From Candidatus Wolfebacteria bacterium GWA1_42_9 (GTDB taxonomy: Bacteria > Patescibacteriota > Minisyncoccia > UBA6257 > JAGOQP01): 8,083 nucleotides of DNA. Position numbers and translations under genes: made by a program. The notes under the pieces were generated by a model. That model saw nothing but the letters and a program-made list of their open reading frames with translations, had not been told where the DNA came from and ran no database searches. The stretch lies in contig MGIN01000015.1 of assembly GCA_001793775.1 (NCBI GenBank), positions 13,964 to 22,046 on the forward strand, in the 5' to 3' direction. Below, piece after piece: positions 1 through 4,931 of this stretch (positions are counted from its first letter, which is position 1; every line of letters begins with the position of its first letter).

Positions 1-1
1 G

Positions 2-79
2 GCGCAGCTTCTGGGAATGCTTCAGGCGCCGGTAAGATCACTGGCTTACACGCTGAGCGAAGTAGCTAAAAAGAAGTAA
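2..79 (+). CDS. rplJ: 50S ribosomal protein L10, C-terminal fragment
   Basis: The last 25 codons of a gene that begins before the window. The frame opening at base 2 reads AQLLGMLQAPVRSLAYTLSEV and then AKKK-stop. This matches the usual L10 C-terminus, where the LLGML.AP.R.L motif is followed by a Lys-rich end. L10 is the base of the ribosomal stalk: it binds 23S rRNA and carries L7/L12 dimers on its C-terminal helix. The gene directly downstream encodes L7/L12, 26 bases after this stop, which is the standard rplJ-rplL operon order and supports the call. Only the tail is visible, so length and start cannot be judged. Confidence 0.9.
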   Translation, partial: AQLLGMLQAPVRSLAYTLSEVAKKK

Positions 80-105
80 ATTATTATTAATCAAATCAAA
101 CAAAT

Positions 106-474
106 ATGGATAAAAAAATTGAAGATATCATTTCTCAAGTTGAAAAAATGACTGCTCTGGAAATCTCCGACCTGGTCAAAGCTTTGGAGGAAAAATTCGG
201 AGTTTCAGCTGCAATGCCGATGGCTGCCGCCGGACCGGCTGCGGGAGCTCCTGCAGAGGAAAAAACTTCTTTCAATGTTATTTTGAAAGAAGGCGGTGGG
301 CAGAAAATCAACGTTATTAAAGCCATTAAAGAAATTACCGGTCTTGGTTTAAAAGAAGCCAAGGGTATCGTTGATGGTGCTCCTAAAGCCATAAAGGAAA
401 ACGTTAAGAAAGAAGATGCCGAGGAAATGAAGAAAAAGTTAGAAGCGGTTGGTGCAGTGGTAGAGTTACAATAA
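106..474 (+). CDS. rplL: 50S ribosomal protein L7/L12
   Basis: A complete 122-residue L7/L12, the multicopy stalk protein that recruits elongation and initiation factors and stimulates their GTPase activity. Residues 1-33 form the N-terminal dimerisation domain that docks on L10. Residues 34-52 are an Ala/Pro/Gly-rich hinge. Residues 53-122 are the factor-binding domain, with the signature [17 protein letters not shown] and the ending [13 protein letters not shown]. Length is normal for the family. The ATG at 106 has no Shine-Dalgarno sequence; its leader is A/T-rich with repeated CAAAT. It follows rplJ by 26 bases and is surely cotranscribed. A second, diverged copy of its last 13 codons lies 54 bases downstream. 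Confidence 0.97.
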   Translation: MDKKIEDIISQVEKMTALEISDLVKALEEKFGVSAAMPMAAAGPAAGAPAEEKTSFNVILKEGGGQKINVIKAIKEITGLGLKEAKGIVDGAPKAIKENVKKEDAEEMKKKLEAVGAVVELQ

Positions 475-484
475 AGAAATAGAA

Positions 485-527
485 ACCCCGACGCCTTTGG
501 GTCGGGGTCCCGACCGAAGCGTCGGGA
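485..527. repeat. GC-rich double-hairpin palindromic repeat after rplL
   Basis: Two adjacent perfect stem-loops sharing the same arm sequence. The first pairs ACCCCGAC (485-492) with GTCGGGGT (501-508). The second pairs TCCCGAC (508-514) with GTCGGGA (521-527) around a CGAAGC loop. The arms CCCGAC and GTCGGG each occur twice, so alternative pairings are possible. No U-tract follows, so it is not a classic terminator, though it could protect the rplL mRNA 3' end. It is markedly more GC-rich than its surroundings. A smaller related palindrome lies at 604-615 (CCGAC/GTCGG), and an element with similar TGTCCCGAT ends lies at 2594-2663. It looks like a REP-like dispersed repeat. Confidence 0.75.
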
Positions 528-569
528 AAGAAATTGGAAGCCGTCGGCGCAGTGGTTGAATTACAGTAA
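528..569 (+). pseudogene. Relic of a second rplL 3' end
   Basis: Read in frame from 528, this stretch encodes [13 protein letters not shown] followed by TAA, identical in protein sequence to the last 13 residues of the intact rplL ending at 474. The DNA differs at many third positions: for example ttg/tta, gcc/gcg, gtc/gtt, ggc/ggt, gtt/gta, gaa/gag and cag/caa. All visible differences are synonymous, so the copy evolved as part of a functional rplL rather than as a fresh duplication. The body of that gene is gone, and only the GC-rich double hairpin separates the relic from the intact gene. Allele replacement or a repeat-mediated deletion could explain it. Confidence 0.85.
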
Positions 570-588
570 ACGCTGACTAACGCTGACC
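569..588. repeat. Two-copy tandem 10-bp repeat
   Basis: AACGCTGACT at 569-578 is followed immediately by AACGCTGACC at 579-588. The first copy overlaps the last base of the rplL relic stop codon. It is part of a repeat-rich 3' region that also contains the GTCGGGA palindromes. No function is evident. Confidence 0.7.
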
Positions 589-631
589 GTGCCCGCCGTG
601 GTACCGACTTGTCGGGACAAAGGAGGGTAAT

Positions 632-666
632 AAAAAGCATTGTTGAAAAACGATGTTTTTTAGTTT
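632..666 (+). terminator. Intrinsic terminator of the rplJ-rplL transcript
   Basis: The stem AAAAAGCATTGTT (632-644) pairs over all 13 positions (two G-U wobbles) with AACGATGTTTTTT (649-661) across a GAAA tetraloop. The 3' arm ends in a T-run, followed by AGTTT. This is the first good rho-independent terminator after rplL. An isolated AAAGGAGGG sequence at 619-627 lies just upstream with no start codon at a useful distance, so it is not treated as a ribosome binding site. Confidence 0.8.
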
Positions 667-694
667 AGGATATTGAAAATGGGCGTTTAGCTTG

Positions 695-800
695 CCCTCC
701 CAACTTTTGGACGGTTAGCTCAGCGGTAGAGCACTGCATTCACATTGCAGGGGTCACAGGTTCAAATCCTGTACCGTCCACTATTCAAAAGTTAGGAGGG
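695..800. repeat. 15-bp inverted repeat bracketing tRNA-Val
   Basis: CCCTCCCAACTTTTG (695-709) can pair with CAAAAGTTAGGAGGG (786-800) at 14 of 15 positions, the exception being a C-A mismatch at 701/794. The left arm ends on the first base of the tRNA. The right arm starts six bases after its discriminator base. In the precursor this would put a leader-trailer helix next to the acceptor stem, which may affect end processing. The right arm also abuts the degraded tRNA that follows. Confidence 0.75.
709..780 (+). tRNA. tRNA-Val (anticodon CAC)
   Basis: A complete 72-nt cloverleaf. The acceptor stem is GGACGGT/ACCGTCC, with all seven pairs present. The D arm is GCTC/GAGC with loop AGCGGTA. The anticodon stem is CTGCA/TGCAG, with loop TTCACAT giving anticodon CAC at 741-743, which reads the Val codon GUG. 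The variable loop is GGGTC, and the T arm is ACAGG/CCTGT with loop TTCAAAT. The discriminator is A780. CCA is not encoded: the next bases are CTA, so CCA must be added after transcription. It lies downstream of the rplJL terminator. I saw no convincing promoter, although TTGAAA at 673-678 could be a -35 element. Confidence 0.95.
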
Positions 801-859
801 TGAAGTAGAACGTCGCATTCACATTGCGAAGGTCGTAGGTTCGATCCCTACAGGGTGCA
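801..859 (+). pseudogene. 5'-degraded second tRNA-Val (CAC)
   Basis: The 3' two thirds of a tRNA are intact. The anticodon stem is TCGCA/TGCGA with loop TTCACAT (anticodon CAC, 820-822). The variable loop is AGGTC, the T arm is GTAGG/CCTAC with loop TTCGATC, the 3' acceptor strand is AGGGTGC (852-858), and the discriminator is A859. The matching 5' acceptor strand, GCACCCT, is absent, and the D-arm region (tgaagtagaac) no longer pairs. It differs from the neighbouring tRNA-Val in stems and T arm, so it is a different tRNA-Val gene or an imported fragment rather than a recent copy. Its 3' end lies four bases before the next gene's ATG, and AGGG at 852-855 may serve as that gene's weak ribosome binding site. 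Confidence 0.75.
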
Positions 860-863
860 CGCT

Positions 864-2513
864 ATGGATTCTGAAACGAGAAATTGTCAAAACTGTCATA
901 AAGATTTCGTCATAAAATCTGAAGATTTTGATTTCTATCAGAAGATGGGAGCTCCGGTCCCTAAGAACTGCTTCTATTGTCGACTTCAAAAACTCTTGGC
1001 TTTTTGGCCTTTTGCTAAGTTCAATAAGAGAAAGTGTGATTTAAGCGGTGAGAAAATAATTTCCATATACCCGGCCGGCTCTCAATTTCCTGTCTATAAA
1101 AGTTCCCACTGGTATTCTGACAAGTGGGAAACTCCTTATATGGACTACAACTTTAGCAAATCATTCTTTGATCAACTTTCCGAACTTCAAAAAAAATGCC
1201 CCATACCCCATCAATTTGGAACCAACAACCAGGATTGTGATTACTCTGATGATGTCTGGGATTCAAAGAATTGTTATTTGTGTAGGTCTTTGGCCAGTTG
1301 CGAAAATCTCTCTTATAGCTTTCGCAATGTCAGATGTCGAGATTCTTATGATTTGCTCTATTGCTACGATTCCGAACAGTCATATGATTGTATTTATTGT
1401 TTCAAGGTTTATAACGTTCATTATGCTTTTGACAGCCGGGACAGTATGGACAGCTACTTTCTTTACGATTGCCGTAATGTCAGAAATTGCTTTATGTGCT
1501 GGAATTTAAGGAACAAAGAATACCATATATTGAACCAGCCATATACTAAAGAAGAATATTTCAGGAAGATTGAAGAATTTAACCTAAGATCATGGACTGC
1601 CCTGCAAAGTTTGAGAAACCAGTTTCGCGAGCATATAAAAAACGATGCAATTCATAAAATCAATTTTAATGTAAAGACAGCTAATTCTGATGGAAATTAC
1701 CTGACTGAATGTAAGAATTGCCACGAGGCATATTTTCTTGAGGAATCTGAGGATTGTTCTTATTACTGCAGAGGATTACAAAATAAGAATGTTTATGATT
1801 CAGCCGGTATCTATAAAGGGGAACTTGTTTGGAATATTAATCAACTTGCTGATGGGTATAATCTTAAGAGTTGCAACTACTGCACTAACTGCCGAGATTC
1901 AGAATACCTGAATTTCTGCTTTAACTGCGAAAATTGTTTTGGGTGCACCGGTTTGAGAAATAAGAGATATTGCGTCTTGAACAAACAGTATTCTGAAAAT
2001 GAATATTCCGAATTAGTAAGCCAAATAAAAGAATCGATGGAGGAAGGGGGTGTCTATGGAGAATTCTTTCCTTATGACATGGTCTATGGGGGATATAACC
2101 TATCAACGGCTGGAATACTTTTCCCCAAAACAAAAGAAGAAGTAAAAGATTTTAGAGGTGCCTGGGAAGAATTGGAAGATTCCGATCTGTCCGGGTTAAA
2201 TATCAGTGATTTTGTTGATAGCATAGACGATTTTTCCGGAGATATAACCGGAGCGGTTTTTGTTTGCCAAGAAAGCAGTCGCCCCTATAATATCAAAAAA
2301 GAGGAATTTGAATTTTATAAAAAGCATCAGATTCCTCTTCCCCGGAATTATCCGGATGTTCGGACTATGAAAAGAGTAGCTGACCTTTTCTATATCGTGG
2401 GTCGTAAAACTTCTTGCTATTTCTGCGGTAAAGAAATAATCTGCTACTATCCGGAAAGTATGGGATATAAAAAAATTGCTTGTGAAGAGTGTTATTTAAA
2501 AGAAGTAGTATAA
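864..2513 (+). CDS. Cys-rich zinc-ribbon-bracketed protein (CPR-type family), paralogue 1
   Basis: A 549-residue cytosolic-looking protein with no signal peptide or membrane segment and no known function. The N-terminal module has C8-x2-C11 and C36-x2-C39, a zinc-ribbon pattern around an acidic/aromatic EDFDFYQK-like segment. A second ribbon here has decayed (C58-x2-S61, partner Cys lost). The centre holds two Cys/Tyr/Asp-rich tracts with frequent short repeats such as NCxxC and RDSxx, perhaps a beta-helix. Each tract ends in an NCFxC..LRNK.Y..LN block (from about residues 208 and 357). The C-terminus repeats the N-terminal module but keeps only C468 of its first four Cys, while its last ribbon (C518, C521, C540, C543) is intact. 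ATG864 is preferred over the in-frame GTG855, because it aligns with the paralogue and AGGG lies eight bases upstream. I associate such proteins with Patescibacteria. Metal binding is inferred. Confidence 0.8.
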   Translation: MDSETRNCQNCHKDFVIKSEDFDFYQKMGAPVPKNCFYCRLQKLLAFWPFAKFNKRKCDLSGEKIISIYPAGSQFPVYKSSHWYSDKWETPYMDYNFSKSFFDQLSELQKKCPIPHQFGTNNQDCDYSDDVWDSKNCYLCRSLASCENLSYSFRNVRCRDSYDLLYCYDSEQSYDCIYCFKVYNVHYAFDSRDSMDSYFLYDCRNVRNCFMCWNLRNKEYHILNQPYTKEEYFRKIEEFNLRSWTALQSLRNQFREHIKNDAIHKINFNVKTANSDGNYLTECKNCHEAYFLEESEDCSYYCRGLQNKNVYDSAGIYKGELVWNINQLADGYNLKSCNYCTNCRDSEYLNFCFNCENCFGCTGLRNKRYCVLNKQYSENEYSELVSQIKESMEEGGVYGEFFPYDMVYGGYNLSTAGILFPKTKEEVKDFRGAWEELEDSDLSGLNISDFVDSIDDFSGDITGAVFVCQESSRPYNIKKEEFEFYKKHQIPLPRNYPDVRTMKRVADLFYIVGRKTSCYFCGKEIICYYPESMGYKKIACEECYLKEVV

Positions 2514-2552
2514 AAACATTCTCATATTCTGTAGAATTACAGAATAGTTTTT
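2512..2552 (+). terminator. Intrinsic terminator after paralogue 1
   Basis: A perfect 8-bp stem, ATTCTGTA (2526-2533) with TACAGAAT (2538-2545), closes a GAAT loop and gains one more T-A pair at its base. AG and then TTTTT (2548-2552) follow. The upstream AAAAAC (2512-2517) could also pair with GTTTTT. The position right after the stop suggests that the two Cys-rich genes are not simply one transcript, although readthrough is possible. Confidence 0.65.
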
Positions 2553-2560
2553 GAAATAAT

Positions 2561-2596
2561 ATGTTCCAATCCGAAACCAGAACCTGTCAGAACTGT
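2561..2596 (+). pseudogene. Truncated start of a third Cys-rich family gene
   Basis: From ATG2561 the frame reads MFQSETRTCQNC, then enters a palindromic element and stops at TAA 2606-2608 after three more residues (PDK). The twelve residues match the starts of both neighbours (MDSETRNCQNC and MNRESKQCQNC), and the DNA is also similar, for example the shared CAGAACTGTC with paralogue 2. It is therefore a relic of a third copy, or a partial duplication of a 5' end. What follows the palindrome is the true start of paralogue 2, so the missing body was deleted and not merely interrupted. A role as a 15-codon upstream ORF for paralogue 2 cannot be excluded. Confidence 0.75.
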
Positions 2597-2663
2597 CCCG
2601 ATAAATAATGATTTTATTAAATCATATATTTATCGTGGATCCACGATCCAAAGGATCGGGACA
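2594..2663. repeat. 70-bp palindromic element with TGTCCCGAT/ATCGGGACA ends
   Basis: Terminal 9-bp perfect inverted repeats (2594-2602 and 2655-2663) enclose nested palindromes. GATAAATAATGATTT (2600-2614) pairs with 2619-2634 apart from one extra base. ATCGTGGATCCACGAT (2632-2647) is a perfect 16-bp palindrome. GATCC-AAA-GGATC (2645-2657) is a third hairpin. AAC occurs on both outer sides (2591-2593 and 2664-2666), a possible but weak 3-bp target duplication. It encodes nothing, which suggests a REP- or MITE-like element mobilised in trans. Its ends resemble the GTCGGGA palindromes beside rplL. Confidence 0.7.
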
Positions 2664-2671
2664 AACAAAAC

Positions 2672-4429
2672 ATGAACAGAGAATCTAAACAATGTCAGAA
2701 CTGTCATCAAGAATTCTGGATAGAGCCGGAGGATTTTAGCTTTTACGAGAAAATCAAAGTACCTCCGCCGACATTTTGTCCGGAGTGTCGAGCCAAGAGG
2801 AGACTAATCCAGTGGAACGAACACAATCTTTTTAGGAAAAAGAGTTTTTTAGACGGTCAAGAGCTTTTTTCGACATACCCTGAAGATTCTTCTATAAAAG
2901 TATATAGCCATGATTATTGGTGGTCTGACAAATGGGACCCTATGCAGTACGGTCGCGATTACGATTTTAAACGCCCATTTTTTGAGCAATTTAGAGATCT
3001 TTTTTACGACGTTCCTTGGTCGGTGCAGTCGGTTCGCAATATGGTTAATAGCGACTATTGCAATCAGGCCAATGGTTTTAAAAACTGTTATCTCTGTTTT
3101 AACGGCGGTTACGGGGAAAATTGTATGTATGGAGTTGCTTTTAGAGACGTTAAGGATTCTCTTGATTTCCACGCCGCTATATCTTGCGAATTAATATATG
3201 AATGTTACCAGCTCGGAAAGTGTTTTAAGACATTTTTTTCTAAAGAGATTCACGATTCTAACAATGTTTGGTTTATGAATGATTGTACCAACTGCTCCAA
3301 TTGTTTTGGGTGTATCAATTTAAGGCATAAACAGTACTATATTTTTAATACTCAATATACAAAGGATGAGTATGAGAAAAAAATAAAAGAATTTAATCTC
3401 GGTTCTTACAAATCATTGATGGAAATAAAAGATAGATTTGAGGATTTTAAAATCAAATTTCCCGTTAAATACATCCACTCAAATCATTCCGTTAATTGTA
3501 GCGGGGATTATGTTTATTGGTCTAAAAATGCCCGTTATTGTTACGAGGTGGGTGTGGTTGAAGATTCAAAATTTATCCAAAATGTTACGGCCGGAGTAAA
3601 AGATTGTTACGACTATTCCAATTGGGGAGACAATGTAGAACTTATGTATGAATCAATAAGTTGTGGGGATAAGCAAAAAAATATCAAATTTTGTTTTGAT
3701 TGTTGGCCTGCCTGCCAAAATTTGGAATATTGCGCCAATTGCCACTCCTCCTCGGACCTTTTTGGTTGCGTTGGTCTAAGCAAGAAACAATACTGTGTTT
3801 TTAATAGACAATATACCCAAAGTGAATATGAATCGTTAGTGTCTAAAATAAAAGAGCATATGGATAAGATGCCATACACAAATAGCAAGGGTGTTATCTA
3901 CAAATATGGAGAATTTATTCCCTCGGAATTTTCTCCTTTGGCTTATAACGAAACCAAAGCGCAGGACTATCATCCTTTGGACAAGAACTCCGCCATCAAA
4001 AACGGATATAATTGGAAAGATGTTAATAGAAGAGAGTTTGAGATATCCATCTCTTCTGATGATCTCCCAGATAACATTAAAGATGCTACTGACAGCATCT
4101 TAAAGGAAATAATTTCTTGCCAGAAGTGTAAAAGAGCATATCGTATTATAGGTGCCGAGTTAGAATTATATAGGCGTTTTAATTTACCTCTGCCTCGCTT
4201 ATGCCATGAATGTAGATATTCAGAGAGATTAAAATCAAGGAATCCTCATAAACTTTGGAAGCGTCAATGTCAGTGTTCTGGCCAGAAATCAGAAAACGGA
4301 ATTTATCAGAACAATGCCAAACATTCCCATGGAGAAAAGAAATGCCCCAATGAATTTGAGACATCCTACTCTCCCGACAGACTGGAGATAGTTTATTGTG
4401 AAAATTGCTACAATAGTGAAGTTGCATAG
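2672..4429 (+). CDS. Cys-rich zinc-ribbon-bracketed protein (CPR-type family), paralogue 2
   Basis: A 585-residue paralogue of the gene upstream, in the same orientation and with the same architecture. The N-terminal ribbon C8-x2-C11 / C36-x2-C39 has the same spacing as paralogue 1. Its second N-terminal ribbon has lost all Cys (around residues 55-85), but the SDKWDP segment remains. Two central Cys/Tyr/Asn-rich tracts each end in a related block, CFGC.NLR.K.Y (from residue 211) and FGC.GL.KKQY (from about 374), each followed by an amphipathic Lys/Glu helix. The C-terminal module is better kept than in paralogue 1: C483/C486 and C511/C514 form a full ribbon, with C533, C535, C558, C576 and C579 following. 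No transmembrane segment is visible. The ATG follows the palindromic element by eight bases and lacks a clear ribosome binding site. Function is unknown; zinc binding and a scaffold or nucleic-acid role are only inference. Confidence 0.8.
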   Translation: MNRESKQCQNCHQEFWIEPEDFSFYEKIKVPPPTFCPECRAKRRLIQWNEHNLFRKKSFLDGQELFSTYPEDSSIKVYSHDYWWSDKWDPMQYGRDYDFKRPFFEQFRDLFYDVPWSVQSVRNMVNSDYCNQANGFKNCYLCFNGGYGENCMYGVAFRDVKDSLDFHAAISCELIYECYQLGKCFKTFFSKEIHDSNNVWFMNDCTNCSNCFGCINLRHKQYYIFNTQYTKDEYEKKIKEFNLGSYKSLMEIKDRFEDFKIKFPVKYIHSNHSVNCSGDYVYWSKNARYCYEVGVVEDSKFIQNVTAGVKDCYDYSNWGDNVELMYESISCGDKQKNIKFCFDCWPACQNLEYCANCHSSSDLFGCVGLSKKQYCVFNRQYTQSEYESLVSKIKEHMDKMPYTNSKGVIYKYGEFIPSEFSPLAYNETKAQDYHPLDKNSAIKNGYNWKDVNRREFEISISSDDLPDNIKDATDSILKEIISCQKCKRAYRIIGAELELYRRFNLPLPRLCHECRYSERLKSRNPHKLWKRQCQCSGQKSENGIYQNNAKHSHGEKKCPNEFETSYSPDRLEIVYCENCYNSEVA

Positions 4430-4437
4430 GACAATTT

Positions 4438-4469
4438 TCATCCTGAGTCTGTCGAAGGGCGAAGTGACA
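4438..4469. repeat. Dispersed intergenic repeat (TTCGACAGACTCAGG type)
   Basis: Downstream of paralogue 2 the plus strand carries CCTGAGTCTGTCGAAGGG (4442-4459), preceded by TTCAT and followed by CGAAGTGACA. The reverse complement contains CTTCGACAGACTCAGGATGA, very close to a short intergenic repeat seen in many unrelated bacteria in the form TTCGACAGGCTCAGG. Its minus-strand reading gives the familiar spurious peptide FALRQTQDE. I recognise the pattern from memory; no search was done. Confidence 0.6.
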
Positions 4470-4479
4470 CAAATACCAG

Positions 4480-4505
4480 AAAACCTGCCTGAAAGGCAGT
4501 TTTTT
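4480..4505 (+). terminator. Intrinsic terminator after paralogue 2
   Basis: The stem CTGCCT (4485-4490) and AGGCAG (4494-4499) closes a GAA loop and is followed by six T residues (4500-4505). AAAA at 4480-4483 lies on the 5' side, so the structure could also work on the minus strand. It ends the Cys-rich gene unit and insulates it from the regulatory region that follows. Confidence 0.8.
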
Positions 4506-4540
4506 ATTGCCTTTACCTTGAAGTGGGGAAGAGTAAAAAG

Positions 4541-4614
4541 TTATCCACAGGCAGCCCCTTGTGGCAGGTAGGTTTGTGGCTCATAATTAAACCAAAGTGG
4601 GGAATTGTGGATAA
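4541..4614. promoter_or_regulatory. Inverted pair of consensus DnaA-box sequences
   Basis: TTATCCACA (4541-4549) and its exact reverse complement TGTGGATAA (4606-4614) face each other 56 bases apart in the non-coding stretch between the Cys-rich genes and the GIY-YIG gene. Both match the canonical DnaA 9-mer. They could bind DnaA for regulation or mark part of an origin. The second box overlaps a GTGG array better explained by MraZ, and no dnaA or dnaN gene is visible, so an origin call is weak. Confidence 0.4.
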
Positions 4615-4625
4615 CTGTGTACAAT
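4595..4625 (+). promoter_or_regulatory. Candidate MraZ operator overlapping a -10 element
   Basis: GTGG at 4597, GTGG at 4607 and GTGT at 4617 recur at exactly 10-bp spacing, starting with AAAGTGGGGAA. MraZ is known to bind direct TGGG- or AAAGTG-type repeats with about this spacing upstream of its own operon. TACAAT at 4620-4625 matches five of six bases of a sigma-70 -10 box, with no matching -35. AAGTGGGGAA also occurs earlier, at 4521-4530. mraZ itself starts 400 bases downstream, with a GIY-YIG gene in between, which is unusually far. Confidence 0.45.
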
Positions 4626-4663
4626 CGTTATCTAAGAGCTTTAGCGATTAGTTATAACGATTA

Positions 4664-4693
4664 GTACCCAGCTCTCTTTAGAGGGCTGGGTAC
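4664..4693. repeat. Left hairpin flanking the GIY-YIG gene
   Basis: A 13-bp stem, GTACCCAGCTCTC (4664-4676) with GAGGGCTGGGTAC (4681-4693), around a TTTA loop, with one U-G wobble. It lies eight bases before the GIY-YIG start codon, within the 5' leader. Its inner arms CCAGCTCTC and GAGGGCTGG recur exactly, in inverted orientation, in the hairpin after the gene. A further 9-bp inverted repeat, AATCGTTAT (4623-4631) with ATAACGATT (4654-4662), lies just upstream. Confidence 0.8.
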
Positions 4694-4701
4694 AAGGGTG
4701 T

Positions 4702-4926
4702 ATGTATTTCGTTTATGTCATTAAAAATAGTAAAAAAGGTGATTTATATGTAGGTTATTCAAACGATGTTTTTAGACGTTTGAAAGAGCACCAGAAAAAA
4801 TTTCCAAGTGACGAGATTTTTTACTATGAGGCCTATAAATTTGAGAAAGATGCCAGGGAAAGAGAAAGGAAGTTAAAACAATATGGCAATGCGTGGCGAG
4901 CGCTGAAGAAAAGAGTAAAGATTTAA
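4702..4926 (+). CDS. Small GIY-YIG nuclease domain protein
   Basis: A 74-residue stand-alone GIY-YIG domain of the UPF0213/YhbQ-like type. The GIY position is V4-Y5-V6 and the YIG position is Y16-V17-G18. The helix that normally carries the catalytic Arg reads DVFRRLKEH (R25/R26, H30). The metal-binding Glu expected in an A..RE..LK segment is E53 or E55. The C-terminus WRALKKRV is typical, so the domain looks complete though at the short end of the family. Members cleave DNA with one metal ion; roles range from repair to homing, and none can be assigned here. There is no attached DNA-binding domain. The gene is bracketed by inverted copies of one hairpin and sits between a candidate MraZ operator and mraZ. 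AAGGG at 4694-4698 is too close to the ATG for a good ribosome binding site. Confidence 0.88.
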   Translation: MYFVYVIKNSKKGDLYVGYSNDVFRRLKEHQKKFPSDEIFYYEAYKFEKDARERERKLKQYGNAWRALKKRVKI

Positions 4927-4931
4927 AATTT

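Noticed and set aside
485..527. The double hairpin after rplL as its terminator
   Set aside because: It is followed by GAAAGAAATTGG rather than a T-run. A much better terminator lies at 632-666.
569..588. CRISPR array
   Set aside because: Only two adjacent 10-bp units with no spacers. No repeat-spacer structure was seen anywhere in the window.
709..859. The two tRNA-Val sequences as a direct attL/attR pair of one integrated element
   Set aside because: Their T arms and acceptor strands differ clearly; only the anticodon loop and the adjacent stem core are shared. They are not duplicate att sites.
855..863. GTG855 as the start of the first Cys-rich gene
   Set aside because: It lies inside the tRNA remnant's 3' acceptor strand, adds only three residues (MHA) absent from the paralogue, and would take the weak AGGG site out of register. 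ATG864 aligns with the neighbouring family members.
2849..3172. Other open frames overlapping the Cys-rich genes, rsmH and ftsI
   Set aside because: They are antisense or out-of-frame shadows of strongly supported genes, with no recognisable domains and no ribosome binding sites.
864..4429. A CaiB/BaiF CoA-transferase label for the Cys-rich proteins
   Set aside because: I recall similar proteins carrying that name in databases. The sequences show zinc-ribbon modules and Cys-rich repeats and nothing resembling a CoA-transferase fold.
4179..4472. Minus-strand open frame across the end of paralogue 2
   Set aside because: It is a shadow of the real gene. Its start lies in the dispersed intergenic repeat, which gives the typical spurious FALRQTQDE peptide.
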